From Bacteroidetes bacterium SB0662_bin_6 (GTDB lineage Bacteria > Bacteroidota > Rhodothermia > Rhodothermales > VXPQ01), in assembly GCA_009839485.1 (NCBI GenBank), contig VXPQ01000021.1, forward strand, positions 1 to 37,168: 37,168 nt of DNA. Direction: 5' to 3'. Below the pieces are notes generated by a model. The model did no database searches, had not been told where the DNA came from, and saw only the letters and a list, made by a program, of their open reading frames with translations. A program made the translations under genes and the position numbers. Positions 16,368 to 24,538 of this stretch are shown one piece after another. Numbering within the stretch: position 1 is the stretch's first letter; every line of letters begins with the position of its first letter.

Positions 16368-19300
16368 TCACCCGCATCCGCTGGTGGAACCGCAGTTGGG
16401 GCACGAATAGCATGCGCCGCTGCGGACCGTGATGGATCCGCAGTTGGGACAGGCCGGACTATCCTCCTGATTACGGAAGGTAGTCTCGCTCGAAGTGGCT
16501 GAACGGCTCCCCTCCATGGCCTCCATGAACGCCTCCACCGTGCTGCCGACGAGCGCATCCAAAGGCTCCGGCGGCGCGGAAAGCTGCGTCTGCATCTGAG
16601 CCTGGGGCTGAAGCTGGAGTTGGGGCTGGGCTGCATTGCCGGAAGGAGATTCCCCTTCGCTGGAAAGACCATTGTCGACCTCCTCTTCCTCATGCTTATG
16701 CACCCGCATAAACTTCAGGGACAGGTACCTGAAGATGTAATCCATGATCGACTTCGTGATCGGGATCTCCTTGTTTTGCGTAAAGCCGTTCGGCTCGAAG
16801 CGCATGTGGCTGAACTTGTTGCAGAGATCAGCCAGCGGAACGCCATACTGCAACGCGATGGATATCGAGGTCGCAAACGCATCCATCAGCCCGGAAATCG
16901 TAGAGCCCTCCTTCGCCATCGTGATGAAGATTTCCCCGGGCATGCGCGAGTCGGGATACAGCCCGATATGCAGGTAGCCCTCGTGTCCGGCGATGGAGAA
17001 TTTGTGCGTCATGGAAGGACGTTCGTCGGGAAGCCGCTTGCGGATCGGCTGATACACGATCTTTTCGGTGATTTCCGGTTCGGACGTCGCCATCCCGTCG
17101 CCGGAGGATTCCTCATCCCATCCCTGGCTTTTTCTGGTATTGCCGCCCCTGGAGGTGGAGAGCGGCTGGCTCCGCTTGGAGTTTTCGCGGTAAATCGCAA
17201 GTGCTTTCAGGCCCAGTTCCCAGCCCTGTACATAGGCGTCGGCGATTTCCTCAACCGTTGCGCTTTCGGGCATATTGACCGTCTTGGAAATGGCGCCGGA
17301 GATAAAAGGCTGCACGGCCGCCATCATCCGGATGTGGCCCATGTGATGAATGGAACGCTCTCCCTTGAACGGTTTGAAAGCACAGTCGAACACGGGAAGA
17401 TGTTCTTCGCGCAGCGCCGGGGCGCCTTCAATGGTATCGTTCTCGTCGATATACCGAATGATCGCATCAATGTCCGGAGACGGGTAACCGAGGCGGGCGA
17501 GCGCTTCGGGCACGCTGCGATTTACGATCTTCATCATCCCGTCGCCCTGACCGGCCAGCAGTTTGTATTTGACCAGCGCGATATCCGGTTCGACGCCCGT
17601 CGTGTCGCAATCCATCATGAACCCGATCGTGCCGGTCGGCGCCAGTACCGTGGCTTGCGCATTCCGGTACCCGAACTGCTCGCCGGCAGCTATACAGTAC
17701 GTCCACGTTTCGCGGGCGGCCTCAAGGAGATAGTCCGGGCAACTGGTATGGATTTCATCGACCGCCGCGGCGTGCATGCGCATCACCTCGAGCATGGACG
17801 AACGGTTTGGGGCAAACCCCGCAAACGGTCCGATTTGGGGGTTGGCGGCAATCTCGGCGCTGCGGGCATACGCTTCGCCATGCTCGATCGCCATCAGCGC
17901 TCCGGCTACCGCGCGGCCTTCGTCGCTGTCATAGGGAAGCCCCATCGCCATCAGCAAGGCGCCGAGGTTGGCAAAGCCGAGCCCGAGAGGACGGTAGGCA
18001 TGGGAATTCTCGGCGATTGCACGCGATGGATACCCGGCGTTGTCTACCAGAATCTCCTGCGCCGTGATAAATATGCGCGTGGCCGCACGGTAGCGCTCGA
18101 CATCGAACGAACCGTCTTCCCGTTGAAACTTGCGAAGATTCAGGCTGGCCAGATTGCAGGCTGAATCATCGAGGAACATGTATTCCGAGCAGGGATTGCT
18201 CGAATTGATCGGCCCCGAATCCTTGCAGGTATGCCACCGCTGGATCGTATCCTCGTATTGCACGCCCGGATCGCCGCACACATGGGTGCCCTCGGATATT
18301 TTGCGGAGCACATCTTTTCCGGAAATGGTATCGATCACTTCATCGTCGAGCACGCCCCGAAGGTTGTACGGACTTCCGGACTGCACGGAATGCATGAGGT
18401 CATCGTCCACGCGCACGGACTGATTGACGTTCTGGAAGGCCACGCTGCCGTACGCCGGGCCATTGAATGAACCGTCGTAGCCTTCTTCGATCAGCGCCCA
18501 GGCCTTCCGTTCTTCTTCCTGCTTCGCCGCAACGAATTCGAGAATATCCGGATGCCAGGACTTCAGCGTCTGCATGATAGCTGCACGGCGCGTTTTGCCT
18601 CCGGACTTGATGGTTCCGCCGGTAGCATCCTGTACGCGCATGAAGCTGACAGGCCCGGACGGCTGCCCGCCGCCGGAAAGTTTTTCTCTGGAGGAACGCA
18701 GCTTCGACCAGTCCGCGCCTACCCCCGAACCGAATTTGAAAAGCCGGGCGCTTTCTCCCATCAACTGCCAGATATCGTCGATGGAATCTTCCACCGATAT
18801 GATGAAGCAGGCGGAAGCCTGCGGGCGCTGGTAGGGATCCACGGGGACCGCCCGGCCCTTGCTTTCATTCCATCCGGATATCTTCTTACCGCCCGAATCG
18901 CGGATCCCGTACTGCTGATACAGGCCGACATTGAACCATACCGGACTATTGAATGCGCCGTATTGATGCAGGCAAAGCCAGGTAAGTTCATCGTAGAAGC
19001 GTTCGCCGTCTTCCTTGGTGGCGAAATAATGCTGCTCCGTTCCCCAGTCGGCAATCGTGCGCGTGACGCGATGAATGAGCTGCCGGAGTGAGTTCTCGCG
19101 CCCCCCCTTCGAAGGATCCGTTCCCGATTGCTCTACATCCCCATAAAAATATTTGCTGGCCACCACGTTCGTCGCCAGAGGGCTCCAGGATTCCGGAAAA
19201 GCCACCTCTTTCTGCTCGAAGACCGCTTCGCCCTGCTGATTTCTGATAGCCGCATCGCGCCGATCCCATGCAAGGGTGTCGAAAGGCGAGCGCCCTTCCT

Positions 19301-19484
19301 CGGAAAAAACCCGTTCGATATGCAATCCCCCGGCAAACTGCTCGTGCGTGAACGCCGCGGCGTCCGTCTCGCGGGACCCCTCCACGGATTTCGCGTCATC
19401 AGCTCTCAATCCGGAGAACAGACCGGACGAGACTTCTTTGTCGGGAGTATCAGAGATAAATTTGTCCTGGGGGAATATGCTCAT
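16368..19484 (-). CDS. nrdJ: Adenosylcobalamin-dependent (class II) ribonucleotide reductase
   Basis: 1038 aa. It reduces ribonucleotides to deoxyribonucleotides using a cobalamin-derived radical and is oxygen-independent. Seen: FGSGVGADWSKLRS and GGGQPSGPVSFM near the active site, catalytic Asn-Cys-Glu in NPCSEYMFLDDSACNLASLNL, and APTGTIGFMMDCDTTGVEPD. The tail has a linker rich in Gln/Leu/Pro (about residues 955-970) and ends in two closely spaced CPNCG motifs (a zinc ribbon) plus terminal Cys residues that probably relay reducing equivalents from thioredoxin. The start is an ATG at 19484 with GGAAGGAG about 9 bp upstream. The enzyme needs vitamin B12, yet no cobalamin riboswitch was found upstream. 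Confidence 0.95.
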   Translation of the reverse strand: MSIFPQDKFISDTPDKEVSSGLFSGLRADDAKSVEGSRETDAAAFTHEQFAGGLHIERVFSEEGRSPFDTLAWDRRDAAIRNQQGEAVFEQKEVAFPESWSPLATNVVASKYFYGDVEQSGTDPSKGGRENSLRQLIHRVTRTIADWGTEQHYFATKEDGERFYDELTWLCLHQYGAFNSPVWFNVGLYQQYGIRDSGGKKISGWNESKGRAVPVDPYQRPQASACFIISVEDSIDDIWQLMGESARLFKFGSGVGADWSKLRSSREKLSGGGQPSGPVSFMRVQDATGGTIKSGGKTRRAAIMQTLKSWHPDILEFVAAKQEEERKAWALIEEGYDGSFNGPAYGSVAFQNVNQSVRVDDDLMHSVQSGSPYNLRGVLDDEVIDTISGKDVLRKISEGTHVCGDPGVQYEDTIQRWHTCKDSGPINSSNPCSEYMFLDDSACNLASLNLRKFQREDGSFDVERYRAATRIFITAQEILVDNAGYPSRAIAENSHAYRPLGLGFANLGALLMAMGLPYDSDEGRAVAGALMAIEHGEAYARSAEIAANPQIGPFAGFAPNRSSMLEVMRMHAAAVDEIHTSCPDYLLEAARETWTYCIAAGEQFGYRNAQATVLAPTGTIGFMMDCDTTGVEPDIALVKYKLLAGQGDGMMKIVNRSVPEALARLGYPSPDIDAIIRYIDENDTIEGAPALREEHLPVFDCAFKPFKGERSIHHMGHIRMMAAVQPFISGAISKTVNMPESATVEEIADAYVQGWELGLKALAIYRENSKRSQPLSTSRGGNTRKSQGWDEESSGDGMATSEPEITEKIVYQPIRKRLPDERPSMTHKFSIAGHEGYLHIGLYPDSRMPGEIFITMAKEGSTISGLMDAFATSISIALQYGVPLADLCNKFSHMRFEPNGFTQNKEIPITKSIMDYIFRYLSLKFMRVHKHEEEEVDNGLSSEGESPSGNAAQPQLQLQPQAQMQTQLSAPPEPLDALVGSTVEAFMEAMEGSRSATSSETTFRNQEDSPACPNCGSITVRSGACYSCPNCGSTSGCG

Positions 19485-20056
19485 AATCGCTGCTCCTTCC
19501 TTGACGTTATATGCCGCTATTCCTGACCGATTGGGAAAAACGGGCGAACAAATTGAAAATAACGGACTACCGTTTGCCCTTCCGGCCTAACCGTACAGAG
19601 GCTAAAGCCGGAGTGTATAATAACGAAGTTATAAAACCGTTATGCAAGTACAAATCCAAGGTTTTTTTATCGACAGGACGGATTTCACAATTCCCCGTAA
19701 TCCACACCGTTATCCACAGAGGTGCAAACCAGAGAAGCACCGCACCGAATCCCGGACGCCACGCGATCTTAATTCCGTTATTGCATAAATATTCTCTTGC
19801 TCACATCCTGCACACAGGTTATCCACCATTTTTTTAACGAGCCGGGAACGCACCGTACAAGGTTATATTTGCAATAACGGTTATACATTCCATAAAGAAA
19901 ACAGGCTCCGGCCCCATTCCGCACCCGGGATGAAAGAATGAATCCAAAGGCGCGATCAGTCGTTTTACTGCGGGCGCGATGCGCCCCTGCCATCGCGGCG
20001 GACAACGTGGAGATCCACAGAGCATTACTCGTTATATAAAATCAACGGCAGGTATA
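19485..20056. promoter_or_regulatory. nrdJ upstream region with DnaA-box-like sites and a repeated TGCAATAACGG motif
   Basis: 572 bp without a credible gene. A perfect DnaA box TTATCCACA lies at 19710-19718, with one-mismatch forms at 19698-19706 (TAATCCACA) and 19819-19827 (TTATCCACC), all in the same orientation. TGCAATAACGG occurs at 19870-19880 (plus), as its exact complement at 19775-19785, and as the one-base-shorter TGCATAACGG on the minus strand at 19646-19637. A small perfect hairpin is at 19972-19986 (GGGCGC, GAT, GCGCCC). AT-rich runs occur at 19615-19675. The combination suggests control of nrdJ, and possibly of the plus-strand gene at 20057, by DnaA and an unidentified regulator. 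There is no dnaA gene nearby. Confidence 0.5.
19617..19647 (-). promoter_or_regulatory. Candidate nrdJ promoter
   Basis: On the minus strand TTGCAT (19647-19642) is followed by 19 nt and TATTAT (19622-19617). Spacing of 19 is long for classical sigma-70 but acceptable for the Bacteroidota -33/-7 pattern. It would leave a leader of about 125 nt before the ATG at 19484. The -35 side overlaps the TGCATAACGG motif copy at 19646-19637, which would let a bound protein block or assist the polymerase. Confidence 0.35.
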
Positions 20057-20464
20057 ATGTTGCAGGAAAGCGTCGAGCGCAGCGCCTATCCTCATCCTGA
20101 GGAATTCGAGGTCATGCGCCCGGAGTACTCTGAAATAGAAGACGACTACTTTCGAGCCGTCATCACCGTCTCGCCGTTTCGCGTCACGGGCGAGAGCCGT
20201 ACGGAGGCCGGCGCACGTCGGGCTGCGCTCTACGAAGCGGAAAAAACCTATCGTTCCTACCACCCGTCCTACAGGGTGCGCAATCCTTATCCGGATACCT
20301 TCTCGGATCGCGAAGGCACCAGATGGTCACGCGTCCCGGCGTCAAAGCGCGACAAAATGGGAGACTACCTCTTCGTGGACGCGAGCGACGAAGAAGACTA
20401 CGCGGATATCGAGTCCATGCTGACCTGGGACGTACGTCCGAACGATGTCAATCCGGCCGATTGA
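20057..20464 (+). CDS. Hypothetical 135-aa protein
   Basis: Starts at the ATG at 20057, a few bases after GGCAGG. The protein is acidic and charged, with many Tyr and Arg and no signal peptide or membrane segment. A central stretch (FRVTGESRTEAGARRAALYEAEKTY, about residues 42-66) has a beta-strand followed by an Ala-rich helix, loosely like the second half of a double-stranded-RNA-binding fold, but this is too weak for a call. The C-terminus is strongly acidic (DASDEEDYADIESM). I recognise no family. It is divergent from nrdJ, sharing its 572-bp regulatory region, and lies 93 bp upstream of a membrane-protein gene on the same strand. Confidence 0.6.
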   Translation: MLQESVERSAYPHPEEFEVMRPEYSEIEDDYFRAVITVSPFRVTGESRTEAGARRAALYEAEKTYRSYHPSYRVRNPYPDTFSDREGTRWSRVPASKRDKMGDYLFVDASDEEDYADIESMLTWDVRPNDVNPAD

Positions 20465-20557
20465 CCGGTAGAAGCGCCGGGGCAAAATGCAGGGAGGTAA
20501 ACAGGAGCGGGACGATCCGGCATGACCGATTAATCGTCAACACGCCAACCTTCAGCC

Positions 20558-21292
20558 ATGGGCGAGTACAAACCCGATCGACCCGTTCCGGACCAAAGCG
20601 CACGCAAAAGCAGTTCGGGCATACCGGCCTGGCTGTTTGCGGTCCTGGTGATCGCCCTTCTAACGCTTCTCGGCATGGGCGGCCGTTACTACCTCCACGG
20701 GAATCTCAACGCCATCCATGGGCTCTTCAGTCTCTTTTTCTCCACCAATCTGCTGATTTGCTATTGGGAGATGTGTCTCTTCCTCCGACGGGACTATATC
20801 GAGAAGCGTACCGGGTACTGGCGCGGACGACAACGTGAAATCGGCCGAATACCGGCTCCTGAGTTTCTATCCACCCGCGTGCCGTTGACACGGACATTGT
20901 CCCCGACGGTGTGGGCGGATGTCTGGGCAGTGTACTCGATGATCGACCCAGCCTATTCGGATCGACGCACGTTCGGTTTCAACGTCGATATCGGCAACGG
21001 TTTCTTTACGCCGGTTCCGACACTGATCCTTTACGCAACCTATACGGCCGGTTTCCTGCCGGCTGTCGTTGCCGGCATTATTGGCGCCATGCTGTTCTGG
21101 CAGTGGACGTACGTATCGTCGCTCTACTGGGTCAGTTTCTTTGTGGCCGGAAGCCGGGCCCACATCACCAGGGGCGAGTTTTACATCTATGTAGGCGCCA
21201 CGAACGCCTTCTGGGTGATATGCCCGTTGTTGGGATTGTACGTCTCCGTGCGCCTGATCCTGGACGGCGCCTACAGCGTGCTGGGCTTTTGA
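20558..21292 (+). CDS. Hypothetical multi-pass membrane protein
   Basis: 244 aa. Hydrophobic segments lie at about residues 23-43, 53-76, 152-200 (probably two) and 210-235. A hydrophilic region in the middle has many Arg/Asp (FLRRDYIEKRTGYWRGRQREIGRIPAPEF, VWAVYSMIDPAYSDRRTFGFNVDIGNGFFTP). Aromatic residues are dense in the last half (FWQWTYVSSLYWVSFF). The layout loosely recalls EXPERA/emopamil-binding-like proteins, but no catalytic signature is convincing, so I leave it unassigned. ATG at 20558; no strong ribosome-binding site. The next gene (CCA-adding type) starts 67 bp after its stop on the same strand. Confidence 0.7.
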   Translation: MGEYKPDRPVPDQSARKSSSGIPAWLFAVLVIALLTLLGMGGRYYLHGNLNAIHGLFSLFFSTNLLICYWEMCLFLRRDYIEKRTGYWRGRQREIGRIPAPEFLSTRVPLTRTLSPTVWADVWAVYSMIDPAYSDRRTFGFNVDIGNGFFTPVPTLILYATYTAGFLPAVVAGIIGAMLFWQWTYVSSLYWVSFFVAGSRAHITRGEFYIYVGATNAFWVICPLLGLYVSVRLILDGAYSVLGF

Positions 21293-21359
21293 TCACCGGT
21301 TTAGTACGAATACTCCTCTGACCCCCCGAAAGAACATAGCATCCGGCCTGGCCGACACG

Positions 21360-22994
21360 TTGCGTGCCGGTCCCTTTGCATCTTTGTTGCACAGGGTCGG
21401 ACAGGTTGCCGACAGAGAGGGCATCGACGTATGGCTGGTGGGAGGAGCCGTACGGGACATTCTTCTGGACAGGTCCGTCCCGGAACTGGATTTCGTATCG
21501 GTTGGACCCGGCAGCGGCATCCGCCTCGCCAAAGCGCTTGCCAAAGAACTCGGCGGACGCACCGTGCATGTGTACAAGACGTATGGAACCGCCGCCATCC
21601 GCGTACCCCATCCGGGGATCCATGGAAAATCCGGGGACCGAAAGACGCTTTCCCTGGAATTCGTGGCGGCACGGAAAGAGAGCTACCGCCGCGAATCGAG
21701 AAAGCCTGTGGTCGAAGACGGCTCGCTGCTGGATGATCTGCGGCGGCGCGACTTCACGATAAACGCGATGGCGGCCGCCATGAACCCGGATCGTTTCGGA
21801 GTGCTGAAGGATCCGTTCAAAGGGCTGGGGGACTTGTCCGAGGAAGTGCTGAAAACCCCTCTCGATCCCGGTGCTACGTTCGAAGACGATCCGCTCCGGA
21901 TGATCCGGGCCGCACGATTTGCAACCCGACTGCAGTTCCGGATCGAGGCGGAGGCGCTGCATGCCATGAAACGGCAGGCCGGGCGTATCGCCATCGTGAG
22001 CGGGGAGCGCATTACGGACGAACTGCAGAAGATCATCTGCGCCGCATGTCCCTCGGTGGGGTTCCGGATTCTTTTAAATGCCGGGCTGCTGAAACACATT
22101 CTGCCGGAGCTCACTGCGCTGCAGGGCGTCGAGACCGTGGACGGCCATCGCCACAAAGACAATTTCTTCCATACGCTGCAAGTCCTCGATAACCTCTCGG
22201 CGATGACGGCGAACCGGAGCGGCGAGGAGACGTGCTATCTGCGCTGGGCAGCGCTTCTGCACGACATCGGAAAGCCGCGCACCAAACGATTTTCGTCCAC
22301 CGCCGGATGGACCTTTCACGGGCATGAAGAGGTCGGTGCGAGAATGATTCCCGGCATCTTCAAAAAGCTTCGGCTTCCCTCCGGCGATCCGGTAAAATAC
22401 GTGCAGAAACTCATCCGGCTGCACCACCGGCCCGTATCCCTTGTGGACGAGGAGGTCACCGATTCCGCCGTCCGGCGGCTCCTTTTCGAAGCAGGAGACG
22501 ATATCGACGATCTGATGACGCTGGTTCGGGCGGACATCACGTCCAAGAATCCCAAACGTGTACGCCGCTATCTCGCCGCATTCGATCACGTCGAGGATAA
22601 AATGCGGAAGGTCGAGGAAAAGGATCGCCTTCGTAATTTTCGCCCCCCCGTGGACGGACGCGAGATCATGCAGACCCTGGGCATCGGAGAATCTGTGGTG
22701 GTCGGCATCATCAAGGAAACGATCCGGGAGGCGATTCTGGAGGGAGACATCCCCAACGAACACGACGCCGCGTTCCAGCTCATGATGGAAATCAAGGACG
22801 ACGCGCTGCGGCGCGGCGCCCTCTTCGAGGAGTTTATCGCGCAACTCGAAGGACCGGAAAACGCGGCCATCGGCGCGGTCAAGGAGGTCGTTTTTTCCGG
22901 GGAGTTGCCGGAGGACCGCGCTGCCGCCTGGCAGTATCTGACGGACATCAAGAACAGCGTGACCGCACGCCGCAGGGAGGAAAACGGGATATGA
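21360..22994 (+). CDS. CCA-adding / poly(A) polymerase-type nucleotidyltransferase with HD domain
   Basis: 544 aa. It adds or repairs the 3' CCA of tRNA (or adds poly(A)). Seen: the nucleotidyltransferase signature VWLVGGAVRDILL with the metal-binding pair in ELDF (normally D-x-D, here E-L-D), RRRDFTINAMA, the RNA-binding FEDDPLRMIRAARFATRL, and a His-Asp (HD) phosphohydrolase domain starting HRHKDNFFHTLQVLDNL with LRWAALLHDIGKP. The frame is open upstream of the only start candidates (TTG at 21360, CTG at 21348), so the true start is uncertain. The last 80 residues hold two related helices (GIIKETIREAILEGDIPNEH and GAVKEVVFSGELPEDRAAAW), the second being extra to the usual family end. Its stop overlaps the next ATG by 4 bp. 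Confidence 0.88.
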   Translation: MRAGPFASLLHRVGQVADREGIDVWLVGGAVRDILLDRSVPELDFVSVGPGSGIRLAKALAKELGGRTVHVYKTYGTAAIRVPHPGIHGKSGDRKTLSLEFVAARKESYRRESRKPVVEDGSLLDDLRRRDFTINAMAAAMNPDRFGVLKDPFKGLGDLSEEVLKTPLDPGATFEDDPLRMIRAARFATRLQFRIEAEALHAMKRQAGRIAIVSGERITDELQKIICAACPSVGFRILLNAGLLKHILPELTALQGVETVDGHRHKDNFFHTLQVLDNLSAMTANRSGEETCYLRWAALLHDIGKPRTKRFSSTAGWTFHGHEEVGARMIPGIFKKLRLPSGDPVKYVQKLIRLHHRPVSLVDEEVTDSAVRRLLFEAGDDIDDLMTLVRADITSKNPKRVRRYLAAFDHVEDKMRKVEEKDRLRNFRPPVDGREIMQTLGIGESVVVGIIKETIREAILEGDIPNEHDAAFQLMMEIKDDALRRGALFEEFIAQLEGPENAAIGAVKEVVFSGELPEDRAAAWQYLTDIKNSVTARRREENGI

Positions 22995-24535
22995 GCCGCA
23001 AACCGATCCGCAAAATTCTGGTCGCCAACCGGGGCGAGATCGCCGTGCGCGTCTTTCGAACGTGCCGGGAACTGGGCGTATCGACCGTGGCCGTTTTCAG
23101 CGAGGCGGATCGCAGCGCCTTCCACGTCCGCTTTGCCGACGAAGCTTTCTTGATCGGGCCTGCTCCTGCCGCACAGTCCTATCTTGACGCCTCGAAAATT
23201 GTTGATGCGGCCCTTCAGTGTGGCGCCGACGCCATTCATCCCGGATACGGATTCCTTTCGGAGAATGCCGCTTTCGCCGAAACGTGCGCGGAAGCGGGGG
23301 TCACGTTTATCGGGCCGCCTCCGGAAGCCATTCGCAATATGGGGGACAAGACGAAGGCGCGGGCCCTGATGCAGCAGGCAGGCGTGCCCGTGGCGCCCGG
23401 TTCCCCGGCCATCGCGGAGGACTCGCCCTCTGATAAGGTGACGGCGATTGCCGCAGAAATCGGTTTCCCCATACTGGTCAAGGCTGCTGCGGGCGGGGGC
23501 GGCAAGGGAATGCGCGTCGTCCATTCTGAAGACGATCTCCAGCGGGCCGTAGCCGCCGCGCAGAGCGAAGCCCGGGCTGCGTTCGGCGACGGGCGCATTT
23601 TCATCGAGAAATACATTGAGGAGCCCCGCCATATCGAGTTTCAGGTGCTGGCGGATGCACAGGGCCATACGGTGCATCTGTTCGAACGGGAATGTTCGAT
23701 CCAGCGGCGTCATCAGAAGGTGGTCGAGGAAGCGCCTTCTCCCGTAATGACCCCGGAGGTGCGCGTACGCATGGGGCAGGCGGCTGTCGATGCGGCGCGC
23801 GCCTGCGGATATGTGAATGCGGGAACGGTCGAGTTTCTGGTGGATGCGGACCTGAACTTTTATTTCATGGAGATGAACACTCGTCTCCAGGTCGAGCATC
23901 CGGTGACGGAATGGATCACGGGCATTGATCTCGTAGCCGAACAGATCCGCATCGCAGAGGGAGAATCTCTTCGTGTGAAACAGGACGACCTGCACATGCA
24001 CGGGCACGCCATCGAATGCCGGGTGTATGCGGAAGACCCGGAAAACGAATTTCTTCCCGATCCGGGCGCACTGGTGCGCCATGCGCCGCCTTCCGGGTCT
24101 GGTGTGCGGGTGGACGCGGGCGTGGAGTCGGGCGACCGCGTGGAAATCCACTACGATCCGATGATTTCCAAGCTCACCACATGGGGCAGAACCCGTCCGG
24201 AAGCCATCCGGCGCATGGTGCGGGCGCTGGATGAATATGAAGTGACCGGAGTTCGCACCACTATCCCGTTTTGCCGGTATGTCATGGAGCATGACGCCTA
24301 CGTGTCCGGGCGGTTCGACACGCACTTTGTAGCGCGTCATTTCTCCGACGGACTCCCTGCATCGGATAAGGATGACCTTATCGAAGCGGCAGTGCTGGCG
24401 GCGGCGCTGCACCACATCGGACGATCCGCTGCTTCCGGAGCGGCAGGCCGTCCCGGGAATAATGAAAACAGCCAGGGGAGCGAACGATCCGGCACGGCAG
24501 GGAGCCGCTGGCTGGATCGCAGGGAATACCGGTAG
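22991..24535 (+). CDS. accC: Biotin carboxylase subunit of an acyl-CoA carboxylase
   Basis: 514 aa. It carboxylates biotin on a carrier protein using ATP and bicarbonate. Seen: KILVANRGEIAVRVFRTCRELG, the DAIHPGYGFLSEN loop, the ATP-grasp glycine loop AAAGGGGKGMR, RHIEFQVLAD, ERECSIQRRHQKVVEEAPSP and the metal/biotin site MEMNTRLQVEHPVTE. It is longer than E. coli AccC (449 aa). The last roughly 60 residues are Ala/Ser/Gly-rich and end without a biotinyl-Lys motif (AMKM), so a separate carrier protein is needed. No carrier or carboxyltransferase gene is nearby, so acetyl-, propionyl- and methylcrotonyl-CoA carboxylase subunits remain possible. Translationally coupled (ATGA) to the CCA-adding gene. 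Confidence 0.85.
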   Translation: MSRKPIRKILVANRGEIAVRVFRTCRELGVSTVAVFSEADRSAFHVRFADEAFLIGPAPAAQSYLDASKIVDAALQCGADAIHPGYGFLSENAAFAETCAEAGVTFIGPPPEAIRNMGDKTKARALMQQAGVPVAPGSPAIAEDSPSDKVTAIAAEIGFPILVKAAAGGGGKGMRVVHSEDDLQRAVAAAQSEARAAFGDGRIFIEKYIEEPRHIEFQVLADAQGHTVHLFERECSIQRRHQKVVEEAPSPVMTPEVRVRMGQAAVDAARACGYVNAGTVEFLVDADLNFYFMEMNTRLQVEHPVTEWITGIDLVAEQIRIAEGESLRVKQDDLHMHGHAIECRVYAEDPENEFLPDPGALVRHAPPSGSGVRVDAGVESGDRVEIHYDPMISKLTTWGRTRPEAIRRMVRALDEYEVTGVRTTIPFCRYVMEHDAYVSGRFDTHFVARHFSDGLPASDKDDLIEAAVLAAALHHIGRSAASGAAGRPGNNENSQGSERSGTAGSRWLDRREYR

Positions 24536-24538
24536 GCC

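Noticed and set aside
16355-16369. GATCCG-CTC-CGGATC hairpin between the dehydrogenase and nrdJ as a terminator
   Set aside because: A short stem overlapping the nrdJ stop, with no T-run on either strand.
16620-18164. 514-aa plus-strand open frame
   Set aside because: Antisense to nrdJ, no recognisable motif.
19485-19700. Cobalamin riboswitch before nrdJ
   Set aside because: No B12-box (GCCACTG-type core) or the expected multi-stem layout was found on the minus strand, although B12 control would be sensible for this enzyme.
19485-20056. Possible replication origin (DnaA boxes, AT-rich patches)
   Set aside because: Only one perfect box, no dnaA, dnaN, gidA or similar gene nearby and no tight AT-rich 13-mer array. 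Gene regulation of nrdJ explains the boxes better; a GC-skew plot of the full genome would decide.
22586-24415. 609-aa minus-strand open frame
   Set aside because: Antisense to the biotin carboxylase and the end of the CCA-adding gene, both of which carry full family motifs.
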